Part shown: positions 30,885-42,183 of the stretch, one piece after another
How the letters are laid out: every line of letters begins with the position of its first letter
Numbering within the stretch: the stretch's first letter is position 1
DNA from: Candidatus Burkholderia humilis
GTDB taxonomy: Bacteria > Pseudomonadota > Gammaproteobacteria > Burkholderiales > Burkholderiaceae
Assembly: GCA_001184405.1 (NCBI GenBank)
Contig: LFMX01000012.1
Coordinates: 17,602 to 81,601, forward strand
Length of the DNA stretch: 64,000 nt
Direction: 5' to 3'
Translations under genes and position numbers: made by a program
Notes under the pieces: model-generated
Told to the model about the DNA's origin: nothing
What the model saw: only the letters and a program-made list of their open reading frames with translations
Database searches by the model: none

Positions 30885-31973
30885 TTACGGCAGCGACAGG
30901 CGCACGACGTTTCCTTTCGCGGATGAATACCGCTTGGCATCGACAGGCTCGTCGTCGACCGACAGCGACTCGACGCCCCTCGCGTTTCCGACGGTCACCT
31001 TGAACGGCGCCTCGCCTTCCACGCGCTGCGTGCTGCCCGCGTGGACCAGCCCGGAAAACAACTCCTTGCCGTCCTTGCCGCGCACGCTGAACCAGCTATC
31101 TTCCTTCACCTTCAGTTCGATCGAACCCGAGCCCGAACCCGCGACCGCCGGTGCGGATGCACCCGCCGCAGACGCCGCCTTGGCCGTGGCCGCCGGCGCG
31201 CTTGCGCCCTGAGCCACGATGCCCGTCGCAGGCGATGCGTTCGTACCTAGCAGACGCGGCATCGGCTGCTCATTGGGCGATGTCGCCACTTCCGGCAGCG
31301 ACGACGCTTCGCCCGTATTCGCGGCGGCGGCTTCGTCGGGCGTCAGCGCGGATACGGAGGACGCGCCATTCGTATCGTTCGAATTGACCGATGACGTCGC
31401 CGCGCTCGTCGTCGACTTCAAACGCGCGCGCCACGCGGCCGAATCGCCGCCAGTGTGCCACATCACGAGCGCCGCCAGCGCAACGATGATCGCCAGAATG
31501 CCCCACATCCACGAACGCTTGCGCCCCGACGAATTGTCGAGCGGCACGGACACGCGCCCGCGCGACATTCCTGCGCCCGCGGATGTCGGCACCTTCAGAT
31601 TGTGCTCGACCGAATCACCATCGCGACGGAACACCGCCGTGAACGGCGCGGGATCCGTGCCGAGAATCTTCGCGTAACTGCGCACGATGCCCGCCGCAAA
31701 CGTGCGATCCGGCATCTGACCGATATCGCCCGCTTCCAACGCGGCCAGTTTTTGCGGTGAAACCTTCAGCCGCGCGGAGACATCGTCGAGCGACCATGCT
31801 TTCGCCTTCCGAAGGTGCGCCAGGCGCGCGCCTACGGCCGGCAGCGAATCGAGGTGCCCCGCCTGATTCGCGTTCGATGCCGCCCCGCCGGATTCCACCT
31901 GCCCAGCACGATGACTGTCAGACTGATCGCCGGTATGACTGCCGAATGGCGTCGGGTGCTGCGGCTCACTCAT
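30885..31973 (-). CDS. rodZ: Cytoskeletal/HTH membrane protein RodZ
   Basis: RodZ links MreB to the cell-wall elongation machinery. From the ATG at 31973 ([10 protein letters not shown]) the 362-residue product has a polar N-terminus, a Cro/C1-type helix-turn-helix ([20 protein letters not shown], about residues 48-110), a membrane helix ([15 protein letters not shown], about 174), an Ala/Ser/Pro-rich periplasmic linker and a C-terminal DUF4115-type domain ([20 protein letters not shown]). Intact. The type IV pilus gene usually found between rlmN and rodZ in Burkholderia is absent here. Confidence 0.88.
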   Translation of the reverse strand: MSEPQHPTPFGSHTGDQSDSHRAGQVESGGAASNANQAGHLDSLPAVGARLAHLRKAKAWSLDDVSARLKVSPQKLAALEAGDIGQMPDRTFAAGIVRSYAKILGTDPAPFTAVFRRDGDSVEHNLKVPTSAGAGMSRGRVSVPLDNSSGRKRSWMWGILAIIVALAALVMWHTGGDSAAWRARLKSTTSAATSSVNSNDTNGASSVSALTPDEAAAANTGEASSLPEVATSPNEQPMPRLLGTNASPATGIVAQGASAPAATAKAASAAGASAPAVAGSGSGSIELKVKEDSWFSVRGKDGKELFSGLVHAGSTQRVEGEAPFKVTVGNARGVESLSVDDEPVDAKRYSSAKGNVVRLSLP

Positions 31974-32181
31974 CCCAAATTCCTCGCATTGTTTTTTATA
32001 TATAGCGCTGCTGCACCGTCCAGTTAAAAAAACCACGTGAACGATACAACTCCGGCGCCACTGCAGACCGCTTTATAACAAAATGTTCGGCTTTACGCGC
32101 CGCATCCGGGCGTTTCCGGCGCGTTTTGTTCGTATGTTTGTTTTATTGTGATGCGAAGCTGGTCGAAAGGCTCGACCGAGC

Positions 32182-33339
32182 TCAGACGGCGCGCACCTCG
32201 ATCACCTTGTTTGCCGCGCGGCTCGTGCGCTCCGCGAGCCGCGTGCGATCCTGCACTTCGCCGGCCAGCTGGCCACAGGCCGCGTCGATATCGTCGCCAC
32301 GCGTCTTTCGCACCGTCGTGACGATGCCTGCGTTCATCAGAATCTGCGTGAAGCGCTTGATCTGTTCGTTCTTCGAGCGCATGAGACCCGATTCCGGAAA
32401 CGGATTGAACGGAATGAGGTTGAACTTGCACGGCACGTCGCGCGTGACGGCGAGCAGTTCGTGCGCGTGCTGCTCCGTATCGTTCACGCCGTCCAGCATG
32501 CAGTATTCGAACGTGATGAAATCGCGCGGCGCCACTTTCAGATAGCGCTGGCACGCGGCCATCAGCTCACGCAGTGGATACTTTTTGTTCAGCAGCACGA
32601 GCATGTCGCGCAGCGGATCGTTCGGCGCGTGCAGCGACACGGCCAGCGCCACCGGCAAATCCGCGCCCAAGCGGTCCATCATGGGCACGACGCCCGACGT
32701 GGACAGCGTCACGCGCCGACGCGACAGGCCGTAGGCGTTGTCGTCGAGCATTAGGCGCATGGCCGGCACGACGGCGTCGTAATTCAGCAGCGGCTCGCCC
32801 ATGCCCATCATCACGACGTTCGTGACGACGCGCTCGCCCTTGCCCGATCCGCCGACTTCGCGTCCGAGCGATTTGCGCAGCGCGAATTCCGCCATGCGCA
32901 ACTGACCAATGATTTCACCGGTCGTGAGATTGCGTGAGAAGCCTTGCTTGCCGGTCGAGCAGAACCGGCAGTTCACCACGCATCCCGCCTGCGACGACAC
33001 GCACAGCGTGCCGCGCGTTTCTTCGGGAATATACACGGTTTCGACCGTGTTGCCATTGCCGACGTCGATCAGCCACTTGCGGGTGCCGTCGGTGGAAACG
33101 TGGTCACGGATGATGTCGGGCATCGCCATATTGGCGCGGCCCTTGAGTTTTTCGCGCAGCGATTTCGCGAGATCCGTCATGCCGTCGAAATCGTCGGCAC
33201 CGTACTGGTGGATCCAGCGCTGCAATTGCTTGGCGCGAAACAGCTTTTCGCCCAGGCTGTCGCAGTAGGCGACGAGCCCGGCGGCGTCGAGGTCGAGAAG
33301 ATTGACGGTGGTGCTGCTCGTCATGTCGAGGTCTGCCAT
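32182..33339 (-). CDS. rlmN: Dual-specificity 23S rRNA/tRNA methyltransferase RlmN
   Basis: This radical-SAM enzyme methylates C2 of A2503 in 23S rRNA and A37 in some tRNAs. The 385-residue product has the radical-[11 protein letters not shown] motif (Cys-x3-Cys-x2-Cys), the [10 protein letters not shown] segment, and the C-terminal catalytic Cys region ([16 protein letters not shown]). The start MADLDMTSS at 33339 is chosen; the next ATG, five codons later, is equally possible since neither has a clear ribosome site. Intact. Confidence 0.95.
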   Translation of the reverse strand: MADLDMTSSTTVNLLDLDAAGLVAYCDSLGEKLFRAKQLQRWIHQYGADDFDGMTDLAKSLREKLKGRANMAMPDIIRDHVSTDGTRKWLIDVGNGNTVETVYIPEETRGTLCVSSQAGCVVNCRFCSTGKQGFSRNLTTGEIIGQLRMAEFALRKSLGREVGGSGKGERVVTNVVMMGMGEPLLNYDAVVPAMRLMLDDNAYGLSRRRVTLSTSGVVPMMDRLGADLPVALAVSLHAPNDPLRDMLVLLNKKYPLRELMAACQRYLKVAPRDFITFEYCMLDGVNDTEQHAHELLAVTRDVPCKFNLIPFNPFPESGLMRSKNEQIKRFTQILMNAGIVTTVRKTRGDDIDAACGQLAGEVQDRTRLAERTSRAANKVIEVRAV

Positions 33340-33486
33340 TTCTGATTGCGAAGCCCGGCGTGCGTTTGCCGGGACCGTTCGCGCCATTTTCTGCTTGTTA
33401 CCAGCGTGCTTCTAAACAGTTTTTCTTGCGTCGAAGCGCAACACGCGCGACGGCGACAAAGGCCACCGCGCGAAATTACGCGAAAA

Positions 33487-33912
33487 TTAACGTGAGTAGA
33501 CGTTTACTTCCGGGAAGAAGAATGCGACTTCCTGGCGCGCCGTTTCCGGTGCGTCCGAGCCGTGAACGGCGTTTGCGTCGATGCTGTCAGCGAAGTCGGC
33601 GCGGATCGTGCCCTTTTCCGCCTTCTTCGGGTCCGTTGCGCCCATCAGGTCGCGATGCTTCGCGATGGCGTTTTCGCCTTCCAGAACCTGGATCACGACG
33701 GGGCTCGAAATCATGAATTCGACGAGGTCCTTGAAGAACGGACGCGCTGCATGCACGGCGTAGAACTTTTCCGCGTCGGCGTGCGACAGATGAACCATGC
33801 GCGATGCGATGATCTTCAGACCTGCGCCTTCAAAGCGCGAATAGATCTGGCCGATAACGTTCTTCGCCACTGCGTCCGGCTTGATAATCGACAGGGTGCG
33901 CTCGATCGCCAT
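33487..33912 (-). CDS. ndk: Nucleoside diphosphate kinase
   Basis: Ndk balances nucleoside triphosphates by phosphotransfer through a His. The 141-residue product starts at 33912 after a GGAG site. It has the [13 protein letters not shown]-terminus, HAARPFF, and the active-site [12 protein letters not shown] with the phosphorylated His. Intact and of normal length; it lies upstream of rlmN in the same orientation. Confidence 0.97.
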   Translation of the reverse strand: MAIERTLSIIKPDAVAKNVIGQIYSRFEGAGLKIIASRMVHLSHADAEKFYAVHAARPFFKDLVEFMISSPVVIQVLEGENAIAKHRDLMGATDPKKAEKGTIRADFADSIDANAVHGSDAPETARQEVAFFFPEVNVYSR

Positions 33913-33978
33913 GAAAAACTCCAAAAAATTAACGGTTTAGGGATTAAAACGAATTAACAATTGTAGCACGAAGCAAGG

Positions 33979-33984
33979 TATAAT
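33979..33984 (+). promoter_or_regulatory. Likely -10 box of the yccA leader
   Basis: A perfect TATAAT on the plus strand lies about 230 bases before yccA. A TTAACA-like -35 would need a long spacer of about 19-20 bases. It would start a transcript near 33991, giving a long untranslated leader. Confidence 0.4.
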
Positions 33985-33990
33985 TGCAAT

Positions 33991-34215
33991 TGAAACCTTG
34001 CGATGCCGTAAGGATCAAATGCTGCGAGGGCCTAGCCATCCGGCCTATTGAATTCGGCCTGCGCCGGGACCATATTGGAGCGAATAACCGTATTGCAACT
34101 GACTGCGGCCACGGCATCGAAATGGTCCTAATAATGGCTTAAGTCCGCGACTTTACCATTCGTGTATGACGGAAGTCGCCTCAGAACCGACAGACAATTG
34201 AAGCAAGGAGAAACC
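33991..34215 (+). ncRNA. Possible structured leader or small RNA upstream of yccA
   Basis: No reading frame is evident. Two perfect long-range pairings cross each other: 34001-34009 with 34111-34119 (9 bp) and 34067-34073 with 34122-34128 (7 bp). Crossing pairs mean a pseudoknot or two alternative folds, as in riboswitches and attenuators. A local stem (34040-34044 with 34063-34067) also competes with the second. I cannot match it to a known RNA family; a leader of yccA or an independent small RNA are both possible. Confidence 0.35.
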
Positions 34216-34914
34216 ATGAACGAATCACCCTATAGCTTTGGCCGCAATGGCAGCGTCACCTCGGTGGAGACGCGCAACCGCGTGCTGCGCAACACCTACT
34301 GGATGCTCGCGCTCTCGATGGTGCCGACGGTGCTCGGCGCATGTGTTGGCGTCGCCACCGGCTTCTCGCTGTTCGCGGCGTCCAGCCCGGCGATGAGCTT
34401 CATCGCGTTTCTGGCCATCGCGTTCGGCTTTATGTTCGCCATTGAAAAAACGAAGAACAGCGGCGTGGGCGTGGCAGTACTGCTCGGCTTCACGTTCTTC
34501 ATGGGGCTGATGCTCTCACGTCTCTTGAGCTTTATCCTCGGTTTTTCGAACGGGCCGCAGCTCATCATGATGGCCTTTGGCGGCACGGGCGTGATCTTCG
34601 CGGCGATGGCGACCATCGCGACCGTCAGCAAGCGCGATTTTTCGGGCCTCAGCAAGTTCCTGTTCATGGGCGTGATCGTTATTCTGCTGGCGGCGTTCGC
34701 GAACATCTTCCTGCAACTGCCCGCGCTGATGATGACCATCTCGGTGCTCGCCATCGTGATCTTCTCGGCGTACATACTGTTTGACGCGCAGCGCATGGTG
34801 AATGGCGGCGAGACGAACTACATCTCGGCGACGCTGGCCATCTATCTCGACTTGTACAACGTGTTCACGAACCTGCTGGCGCTGCTCGGCATTTTCGGCG
34901 GCAACCGGAACTAA
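34216..34914 (+). CDS. yccA: Bax inhibitor-1/YccA family membrane protein
   Basis: YccA-type proteins are inner-membrane proteins with about seven helices; YccA is a substrate and modulator of FtsH, fitting the HflK/HflC genes also in this window. The ATG at 34216 follows AAGGAG. The 232-residue product has successive hydrophobic segments from about residue 28 (YWMLALSMVPTVLGACVGVA) to the end, and the conserved Asp-rich region (AYILFDAQRMVNGGETNY, then LDLYNVFTNLL). Intact, followed by a terminator. Confidence 0.9.
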   Translation: MNESPYSFGRNGSVTSVETRNRVLRNTYWMLALSMVPTVLGACVGVATGFSLFAASSPAMSFIAFLAIAFGFMFAIEKTKNSGVGVAVLLGFTFFMGLMLSRLLSFILGFSNGPQLIMMAFGGTGVIFAAMATIATVSKRDFSGLSKFLFMGVIVILLAAFANIFLQLPALMMTISVLAIVIFSAYILFDAQRMVNGGETNYISATLAIYLDLYNVFTNLLALLGIFGGNRN

Positions 34915-34938
34915 GTCTCTGTTCTGCCCGCGCAAACA

Positions 34939-34966
34939 AAAAAACCGGCTCGAAAGCCGGTTTTTT
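34939..34966. terminator. Bidirectional terminator after yccA
   Basis: A 12-bp stem (34939-34950 with 34955-34966) with a CGAA loop and A/T tracts. It ends yccA and can also end the convergent rlmD. Confidence 0.9.
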
Positions 34967-34997
34967 ACGCCTGCTTAAAACACGGTCGAACGAACAG

Positions 34998-36446
34998 TCA
35001 GTCGCGCTCGAACATCGCAATCGATTCCACATGCGACGTATGCGGGAACATGTTGACGACGCCCGCGCCCGTCATGCGGTAACCGGCTTCGTGCACGAGC
35101 AGACCGGCATCGCGGGCGAGCGTGGCCGGATTGCACGACACATACACGATGCGCTTGGGCAAGAACGCGTGATCGCCGCTTTGCGCGATGTCCGCCAGCG
35201 CCTTCGATACAGCCAGCGCCCCTTCACGCGGCGGATCGATCAGGAACTTGTCGAACGCGCCGAGCGCGCGCATGTCGTCGGCGGTAACTTCGAACAGATT
35301 GCGGCATGCGAACGACGTGTGTCCATCGACGCCATTTTTCTTGGCATTTTCCAGCGCGCGCGTCGTCAACGCCTCGCTGCCTTCGATGCCCACCACTTCG
35401 CGCGACAGCCGCGCGAGCGGCAGCGTGAAATTGCCGATGCCGCAGAACAGATCGAGCACGCGATCGTTCGCTTCCGGCGCGAGCAGACTCAGCGCGCGCG
35501 TCACCAGAACGCGGTTGATCTGGTGGTTGACCTGCGTGAAATCCGTCGGCTTGAACGGCATGCGGATATTGAATTCCGGCAGCGTGTAAGCCAGTTCGCG
35601 TTCGAGCGGATAGAACGGCACGACCGTGTCCGGGCCCTTCGGCTGCAGCCACCACTGCACGTTGTGCTCGTCGGCGAAGGTGCGCAGCAGCGCTTCGTCG
35701 GCTTCCGTCAGCGGTTCGAGAATGCGCAGCACGAGCGCCGTCACGTCCGCGCCGACGGCGAGTTCGATTTGCGGCATGCGGTCACGAATCGACAAACCGG
35801 CAACCAGATGACGCAGCGGCACCAGCATGGCGGAAACGTGCGGCGGCAGCACTTCGCAGCTCGTCATATCGGCGACATAGCTGCTCTTGCGCTCATGAAA
35901 ACCGACCAGCACGCCGCCCTTCTTTTCGACGTGCCGCACGGTCAGCCGCGCGCGATAACGGTATCCCCACGACGGGCCGTGAATCGGCCGGAACATGGTT
36001 TCCGCGCGCAGTTTCGACAGATGTTGCAGATTGTCTTCCAGCACGCGCTGTTTGACGGCGATTTGCGCGCGCACATCGAGATGCTGCATCGAACAGCCGC
36101 CGCAAGTGCCAAAAAACTGGCATTTCGGTTTCGCGCGGATGACGGACTCGCGCAACACCTTCACCACTTGCGCCTGCTCGAAACTCGGCTTTCTGCGATA
36201 GCTCGAATAGCTCACCCGTTCGCCCGGCAGCGCGCCTTCGACGAAGATCACCTTGCCCGGCTCGCCGTCTTCGTTGACCGTTCGGCCAACGCCGCGCGCG
36301 TCCATATCGAGCGATTCGATGTCGATTTCCGGCGTGACGAAGTTCGGATCGGGCGTGACGGATTTCGCCGGCGCAGCGCGGCGGCGATGGGAATTTTTTC
36401 GAGCGGCTTCAGACACCTGCGTACTTCCTGGCTGACTTGATGACAA
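34998..36446 (-). CDS. rlmD: 23S rRNA (uracil-1939-C5)-methyltransferase RlmD
   Basis: RlmD (RumA) uses SAM and an iron-sulfur cluster to make m5U1939. The 482-residue product has a basic N-terminus, a TRAM-type RNA-binding domain (about 38-95), cluster Cys in [19 protein letters not shown]-binding [15 protein letters not shown], the FTQVN motif and the catalytic-Cys motif [11 protein letters not shown] near the C-terminus. Intact over 1.45 kb. Confidence 0.95.
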   Translation of the reverse strand: MSSSQPGSTQVSEAARKNSHRRRAAPAKSVTPDPNFVTPEIDIESLDMDARGVGRTVNEDGEPGKVIFVEGALPGERVSYSSYRRKPSFEQAQVVKVLRESVIRAKPKCQFFGTCGGCSMQHLDVRAQIAVKQRVLEDNLQHLSKLRAETMFRPIHGPSWGYRYRARLTVRHVEKKGGVLVGFHERKSSYVADMTSCEVLPPHVSAMLVPLRHLVAGLSIRDRMPQIELAVGADVTALVLRILEPLTEADEALLRTFADEHNVQWWLQPKGPDTVVPFYPLERELAYTLPEFNIRMPFKPTDFTQVNHQINRVLVTRALSLLAPEANDRVLDLFCGIGNFTLPLARLSREVVGIEGSEALTTRALENAKKNGVDGHTSFACRNLFEVTADDMRALGAFDKFLIDPPREGALAVSKALADIAQSGDHAFLPKRIVYVSCNPATLARDAGLLVHEAGYRMTGAGVVNMFPHTSHVESIAMFERD

Positions 36447-36484
36447 AGGCGAGATTGTAGACGAACGTCAACGCGCGATCGTTC

Positions 36485-37263
36485 TCACTTTCCAAACGCA
36501 GCGAGATATTCGCGCCAGTGCGGCGACACTTCCTGCGCGAGCGCGTCCTTCACGAAGCTAATTTCGTCGGCGTACTCGTCGGGCGTGAAACCGCCTCGCA
36601 TCATCTGAAATCGGCAATACATAAGGTATGTGTTCACGACATCGGTTTCGCAATAGTTACGGATTTCGTCGATCTGACCGTCGCAATACGCGTCCCAAAC
36701 CTTGCCGCCGTCCATGCCGCGCGCTTGCCGGGGAAACCGCACAGCTTCGCGAGCGCATCGAGCGGTGCATTGGCGCGCGCCTGATACATCGCGAGTACGT
36801 CCATCAGATCGATATGCCGCATGTGATAGCGGCTGATGTAATTGTTGAACTTGAATCCGCGATCGTCCTGGCCGAGATTCCAATAACGCGGCGCGGCAAT
36901 GCCGTTCACGAGCGCGCGATAATGCAGCACGGGCAGATCGAACCCGCCGCCGTTCCACGACACGAGCGGCGGCGTGTATTTTTCGATCACGCGGTAAAAC
37001 GATTAAATCAGCGCGACTTCATTGTCGGTCGTCGCGCCAAGCAAGCGCACGCGAAAACCGTTGTTATCGCGGAACACACAGGAAATCGACGCGACGCGTT
37101 GCAGATGATGCGGCAGTAAGTCATTGCCGACGCGTTCGCGGCGCGCTTCGAACGCATGTTCCGCGACCTCGCGGTCGGACAGATCGTCGGGTAAGTCTTC
37201 GAGGCGGCGTATGCCGTCGACATCGGGAATGGTCTCGATGTCGAAAACGAGAATGGGCGTCAT
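36485..37263 (-). pseudogene. Predicted 3'-5' exonuclease (PolB-like), stop plus frameshift
   Basis: The family is a DnaQ-fold exonuclease related to the proofreading domain of family B polymerases. From the ATG at 37263 the first exonuclease motif FDIETIPD is visible. TAA at 37003-37005 replaces an expected CAA. The frame then continues with motif 2 (SWNGGGFDLPVLHYRAL) and HIDLMDVLAMY, until an inserted base near 36722 moves motif 3 (IRNYCETDVVNTYLMY) to another frame. Both lesions disconnect catalytic motifs, so it is not functional as read. It lies between rlmD and rpoS. Confidence 0.85.
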
Positions 37264-37314
37264 GGAAGGCAAAATACGCGGTGCGGCGGGCGCGCCGTCT
37301 TACGGAAATAACGA

Positions 37315-38409
37315 TTAGAGCACGGCGTCCTTGCGAACGCCATTGGACGCGAAAAAGCGCTTCAGCCGCACGAGCGCTTCCTGCTGGATCTGCCGCACAC
37401 GCTCGCGCGTGAGGCCCATTTCATGGGCGAGTTCTTCGAGCGTGGCGGGCTCGATGTGGTTCAGCCCGAAGCGCCGTTCGATCACATGTCGATGTTTGTC
37501 GGATAAACGCGACAGCCACAAGCGCGTCAGCGATTCCAGTTCGCGATGCTGCACTTCCGCATCCGGCGACTGGCTCTGATCGTCCGAAAGCAGATCGAGC
37601 AGACTGCTGCCCGGATCGAGATCGAGCGGCGCATCGAGCGACGCCGTGTGTTCGTTCAGCGCGAGGATGTCGGTGACTTCCTCGGGCGTTTTGCCGGTGA
37701 GATACGCAATATCGTCGATGCTCGCATCGCGTCGCTCGGACGCGACGGCATCGTTCGAATTGGCGGTATTTTTTTCTATATGGCGTTTCGCGAGCAGCAC
37801 CTGATTGAGCTCGCGGATCACGTGCACGGGCAGACGCACCGTGCGCGCCTGATTCATGATCGCCCGTCCGATGCTCTGGCGAATCCACCACGTGGCATAA
37901 GTCGAAAAACGGAAACCGCGCGTGGGATCGAATTTTTCGATGGCGTGCATCAATCCGAGATTGCCTTCCTCGATCAGATCGAGCAACGGCACGCCGCGAT
38001 TCAGATAACCCTTCGCGATACTGACGACCAGTCGCAAATTGCGCTCGATCATTACCTGACGCGCCTCGAATTCGCCGGCTTTGGCGAGGCGCGAGTAGCG
38101 CTGCTCTTCCTCGACGGTGAGCAGCGGTTTCACGCTGATGCGGTTCAGGTAATGCTGGATGGTGTCGGCCGTGAGCTCGGCCTGGAGCATGGAGCGGAAG
38201 TCGTTGGCATCGGGCGCGGAATCGTTTGCGCCTTCGGCGGATTCTTCGCTCTTGCCGCGACTTTCGCCTTCTTCTTCGGAATCGACGTCGACATCGACGT
38301 TGTCGGCCTCTTCCTCGTTGGTCGAAGCACCGTCTTCCACCGACACTTGCAACGGTCGGCTGATGGACTCAGTCTCGGCTTGCGGCAGGCGGCGCTTCGT
38401 TTTGGGCAT
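37315..38409 (-). CDS. rpoS: RNA polymerase sigma factor RpoS
   Basis: RpoS directs stationary-phase and stress transcription. The 364-residue product has a very acidic N-terminal extension (residues 25-65), region 1.2 ([18 protein letters not shown]), region 2 ([20 protein letters not shown] through [13 protein letters not shown]), region 3 and region 4.2 ([20 protein letters not shown]). Intact and of full length. It follows nlpD by 11 bases; as elsewhere its main promoter may lie within nlpD. Confidence 0.96.
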   Translation of the reverse strand: MPKTKRRLPQAETESISRPLQVSVEDGASTNEEEADNVDVDVDSEEEGESRGKSEESAEGANDSAPDANDFRSMLQAELTADTIQHYLNRISVKPLLTVEEEQRYSRLAKAGEFEARQVMIERNLRLVVSIAKGYLNRGVPLLDLIEEGNLGLMHAIEKFDPTRGFRFSTYATWWIRQSIGRAIMNQARTVRLPVHVIRELNQVLLAKRHIEKNTANSNDAVASERRDASIDDIAYLTGKTPEEVTDILALNEHTASLDAPLDLDPGSSLLDLLSDDQSQSPDAEVQHRELESLTRLWLSRLSDKHRHVIERRFGLNHIEPATLEELAHEMGLTRERVRQIQQEALVRLKRFFASNGVRKDAVL

Positions 38410-38420
38410 GATGGCTCGCT

Positions 38421-39341
38421 TTATTGCGGCGGCAAATACTTCAGTGGGTCAACAGGTTTTCCCTGCCGGCGAACTTCGAAATGCAACATCACACGGTCCG
38501 AATCGCTATTGCCCATCTCAGCGATCTTTTGCCCCTTAGTCACTGCGTCTCCCTCTTTTACCATCAAAGCGCGGTTGTGTGCGTATGCCGTGAGAAATGT
38601 TGCGTCGTGCTTGATGATAATGAGATTGCCGTAGCCGCGCAGCCCATTTCCGGAATAAACCACGCGCCCGTCCGCCGAAGCGATGACCGCGTCGCCTGCC
38701 GCGCCGCCGATGTTCAAACCCTTGTTCTTCGCATCGTCGAAGGTGCCGAGAATCGGGCCGCGCGCCGGCCAGATGAACGCCAGTTGCGCCGCCGCGCCGT
38801 TATCTGCGCCGGGCGTGGCCGGCAGATTCGGCGCTGCGCCCATTACCCCTCCGGCTAACGCACCCACTGCGCCTGCCGCGCCCGTCGTCACGCCCGGCTG
38901 CGCGTAGCCATTCGCGCCGTTGAGCGGCTGCGCCTGCACGGCGCCTCCGGCGATCGGCGCCGTCGATACACCCGGCGTCGAAGCGGAAACATTCGCGCCC
39001 GGCGGCACGACGCGCATCAACTGGCCGACTTCGATCGCGTTCGGATTGGTCAGGTTGTTCCACGTTGCGATGTCGTGATAATTCTGACCGTTTTCCAGTG
39101 CGATCCGATATAGGGTGTCGCCCGGCTTCACACGGTAGTAGCCCGGAGGCGGCGGACCGTTGTCCCCGGGCTGCGCGCCCGTCGTGCCGATGACCGCGCG
39201 CGTCCGGTCGACGACCGGCGCCATGTCCATGCGCGTCGAACAAGCCGCCAGCGCGGCAAGCGCGAGAACGCAAACGCCGCGCTGGGCCGCCGTCAGGCGG
39301 ACATCCGCCGGCTTCTCTCGGAAAGCACGCAAGATACTCAT
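38421..39341 (-). CDS. nlpD: Murein hydrolase activator NlpD
   Basis: NlpD is an envelope lipoprotein that activates amidase AmiC at division. The ATG at 39341 ([11 protein letters not shown]) begins a signal peptide with lipobox LAALAACST. The 306-residue product has a LysM domain ([20 protein letters not shown]), a low-complexity Gly/Ala/Pro linker and a degenerate M23 peptidase-like domain ([37 protein letters not shown]). Intact, in the conserved surE-pcm-nlpD-rpoS order. Confidence 0.93.
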   Translation of the reverse strand: MSILRAFREKPADVRLTAAQRGVCVLALAALAACSTRMDMAPVVDRTRAVIGTTGAQPGDNGPPPPGYYRVKPGDTLYRIALENGQNYHDIATWNNLTNPNAIEVGQLMRVVPPGANVSASTPGVSTAPIAGGAVQAQPLNGANGYAQPGVTTGAAGAVGALAGGVMGAAPNLPATPGADNGAAAQLAFIWPARGPILGTFDDAKNKGLNIGGAAGDAVIASADGRVVYSGNGLRGYGNLIIIKHDATFLTAYAHNRALMVKEGDAVTKGQKIAEMGNSDSDRVMLHFEVRRQGKPVDPLKYLPPQ

Positions 39342-39346
39342 CGGTG

Positions 39347-40291
39347 TCAAATCACTCCGGATTTTAAGGGTACAAAGAAAACGCGATCGAGTTGTAATTC
39401 CCGCCATTGCGTGGCCGATACACGCTCGACGAGCGTGAGCACCTGCGACTGCGCAGCCTGCGATCCGACCGGCGCGACGAGCCTGCCGCCCACCGCCAGT
39501 TGATCGAGCAAGGCTTGCGGCACATCGAGGCCCGCGCACGCGATGACGATCGCATCGAAAGGCGCGGCCGTGGGCAAACCCAGGCGGCCATCGCCGTAAT
39601 GCAGTCTGATATTCGGCACGCGCAGCGGCCGAAGGTTGAGCTTCGCGCGCTCCGACAACGGGCGCACGCGTTCTATCGAATACACCTCGGTCGCAACCTG
39701 CAACAGCACCGCCGCCTGATAGCCGCAACCGGTGCCGATCTCCAGCACCTTGTCGAGCTTGCGCCCCACCGCGACCAGTTCGATCATGCGCGCGACCACC
39801 GACGGTTTCGAGATGGTCTGGTGATGACCGATCGGCAGCGCGGCATCTTCATACGCCTGCGCGGCCAGTCCCGGATCGACGAACATATGGCGCGGCACGA
39901 CCGACAACGCGTTCAGCACGCGCGGATCGGTCACGCCATTTGCGCGCACGCGTTCAACCATGCGTTCGCGCACCCGTTCCGAGGTCAGCGTCTGCGTGCT
40001 CGCCAGCGCGACATTGGGCGTGCCCTTTTTCGTCGCCACCGATGCCGCGTTCAGTTTGCGCTCGGACGGACGCGGCGCCGTACGCAACGCGCTCGTGCGC
40101 GGAAGCGGCGCCTGCGCCGGATGACGGATCGCGGCCGGAACCGGTTTCGCCGTTCCATTCGCGAGCTTGGACGCGACGGCCGTCGCTTTCGCTGGCGCAC
40201 GCGACGCATCCGGGCGCGCCGCCGGCTTGCGCGGCTCGCGCACCAGATCCGCGAGCGCCAGCGGGAAACGCTTGGCGCGCTCGTCGGTCAT
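39347..40291 (-). CDS. pcm: Protein-L-isoaspartate O-methyltransferase
   Basis: Pcm methylates isoaspartyl residues for protein repair. The 314-residue product starts at 40291, overlapping the surE stop by four bases. About 100 N-terminal residues form a basic Ala/Pro-rich extension seen in Burkholderia homologues; the catalytic domain follows with [19 protein letters not shown], the SAM motif [15 protein letters not shown], and GRLVAPVG. Intact. Confidence 0.93.
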   Translation of the reverse strand: MTDERAKRFPLALADLVREPRKPAARPDASRAPAKATAVASKLANGTAKPVPAAIRHPAQAPLPRTSALRTAPRPSERKLNAASVATKKGTPNVALASTQTLTSERVRERMVERVRANGVTDPRVLNALSVVPRHMFVDPGLAAQAYEDAALPIGHHQTISKPSVVARMIELVAVGRKLDKVLEIGTGCGYQAAVLLQVATEVYSIERVRPLSERAKLNLRPLRVPNIRLHYGDGRLGLPTAAPFDAIVIACAGLDVPQALLDQLAVGGRLVAPVGSQAAQSQVLTLVERVSATQWRELQLDRVFFVPLKSGVI

Positions 40292-41046
40292 GAGCGGCGG
40301 CTCCCGGCGCGCGCCCATTCGCGCGTCTCGGCCATGAGCTTGGTATGCGTGAGATCGAGTTGCAGCGGCGTGATCGAGACGAAACCGTTTGCCACGGCGT
40401 GGAAGTCGGTGCCTTCGCTAGCGTCGAGCGCATTGCCGGAAGGCCCGATCCAGTAGATCGGATTGCCGCGCGGATCGGTCTGCCGAATCACCGGCTGCGA
40501 CGGATGGCGCTTGCCCAGGCGCGTGACTTTCCATTCGCCGAGCTGATCGTACGGCAGGCTCGGAATGTTCACATTGAGCAAGGAATGATCGGGCATCGGA
40601 TGATCGAGGAAATGCGCGACGATTTCCGCCGCGACGCGCGCCGCATCTTCGAGATATAGCCAATCGCGCCCGACCAGCGAAAACGCGATGGCCGGAATGC
40701 CGAACATGAAGCCTTCGGTGGCCGCCGCGACGGTGCCGGAATACAGCGTGTCTTCGCCGACGTTCTGACCGTTGTTGATTCCCGACACCACGATGTCCGG
40801 CTGCTCGTCGAGCATGCCGGTCAGCGCGATATGCACGGAATCGGTCGGCGTGCCATTGACGAAATTGAAACCGTTCGGCGCCTGATGCACGCTCAAGGGC
40901 CGCGACAACGTGAGCGAGTTGGACGAGCCGCTGCAGTTCTGCTCCGGCGCCATCACGGTCACTTCTCCGAGCGGCTGCAAGGCGCCATGCAGCACGTTGA
41001 TGCCGCGCGCCAGATAACCGTCGTCATTGCTGAGTAGGATTCGCAT
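40288..41046 (-). CDS. surE: 5'/3'-nucleotidase SurE
   Basis: SurE is a metal-dependent nucleoside 5'/3'-monophosphatase and exopolyphosphatase linked to stationary survival. The 252-residue product begins [15 protein letters not shown] with the metal-binding Asp pair, and has [23 protein letters not shown] and [20 protein letters not shown]. The start at 41046 is chosen because the conserved N-terminus begins there. Intact, first gene of the surE-pcm-nlpD-rpoS set. Confidence 0.96.
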   Translation of the reverse strand: MRILLSNDDGYLARGINVLHGALQPLGEVTVMAPEQNCSGSSNSLTLSRPLSVHQAPNGFNFVNGTPTDSVHIALTGMLDEQPDIVVSGINNGQNVGEDTLYSGTVAAATEGFMFGIPAIAFSLVGRDWLYLEDAARVAAEIVAHFLDHPMPDHSLLNVNIPSLPYDQLGEWKVTRLGKRHPSQPVIRQTDPRGNPIYWIGPSGNALDASEGTDFHAVANGFVSITPLQLDLTHTKLMAETREWARAGSRRS

Positions 41047-41138
41047 CCGGCGATTGTAACCGAGGAAACATGGCACGCGGACGACTCGCCACACGCACTG
41101 CGCCCTTACATTGAAGCCATTCCACCCAGGGAGACGAC

Positions 41139-42126
41139 ATGCGCGCCATACGATGCAACCAGCACGGATTACCCGACACGCTCGCCATCGAAGACTTGCC
41201 CGACTTGCATCCGGAAGCGGGCGAAATCGTCATCGATGTCAAGGCGGCGAGCGTGAATTTTCCGGACGTGCTCATCAACGTGCTCATCATCCAGAACAAG
41301 TATCAGTTCAAGCCGCCGCTGCCGTTCACGCCGGGCGCGGAGTTCGCGGGCATTGTGCGCGAAACCGGTGCGGGCGTGACGCGATTTGCGCCGGGCATGC
41401 GCGTCGCGGCCTACACGGGGCACAGGGCGCGTTCGCCGAGCAGGCGCGCGCGAACGAAAACGCGTGCATCGCGCTGCCCGACGACGTCGATTTCGCCGAT
41501 GCCGCCGCCTTCACGCTCGCCTACGGCACGCGTATCACGCGCTCGTCGATCGCGGCGCGCTGAAGTCCGGCGATACGCTGCTCGTGCTCGGCGCGGCGGG
41601 CGGCGCCGGGCTGGCGGCGATTCAGATCGGCAAGATTATCGGCGCTCGGGTGATTGCCGCGACGTCGAGCGCGGACAAACTCGCGTTCTGCCGCGAACAT
41701 GGCGCGGACGATGGCATCGACTATGCGCACGAGGATTTGCGCGAGCGCATCAAGGCGTTGACCGATGGCAACGGTCCCGATGTCATCTTCGATCCTGTCG
41801 GCGGCGCGTATGCGGAACCGGCGTTTCGCAGCATTGCATGGCGCGGGCGATATCTCGTCGTCGGTTTCGCGAATGGCGAGATTCCGAAGCTGCCGCTCAA
41901 TCTCGCGTTGCTCAAAGGCGCGAGTATCGTCGGCGTGTTTTGGGGCGATCACATGCGGCGCGAACACGCCCTCGCCGATCAGGAATTCGCGACGATGGTC
42001 GAATGGATCAAGGCGGGCACGCTGCGGCCGGTCGTCACGAAACGCTATTCGCTCGATCAAACGCCGCAAGCGCTCGATGACATGATGAACCGGCGCGTGA
42101 CGGGGAAAGTCGTGATCGAGATGTGA
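41139..42126 (+). pseudogene. NADPH:quinone oxidoreductase (zinc-less MDR), frameshifted
   Basis: The medium-chain reductase family reduces quinones or enones with NADPH. The ATG at 41139 follows a GGGAGA site. The N-terminal catalytic domain is recognisable (ASVNFPDVL, PFTPGAEFAGIV). A 12-base in-frame near-duplication (41268-41279/41280-41291) adds four residues. Frame changes near 41420 and 41530 separate the N-terminal part, a short middle (GAFAEQARANENACIALPDD) and the Rossmann domain with LVLGAAGGAGLAAIQI, which is open to the end at 42126. As read it is non-functional. It is divergent from surE. Confidence 0.85.
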
Positions 42127-42183
42127 CGGGCGCGGGATAAGATCGCGCGATTTCACGTTACGCGTTATGCAAGGCATCAGCTC

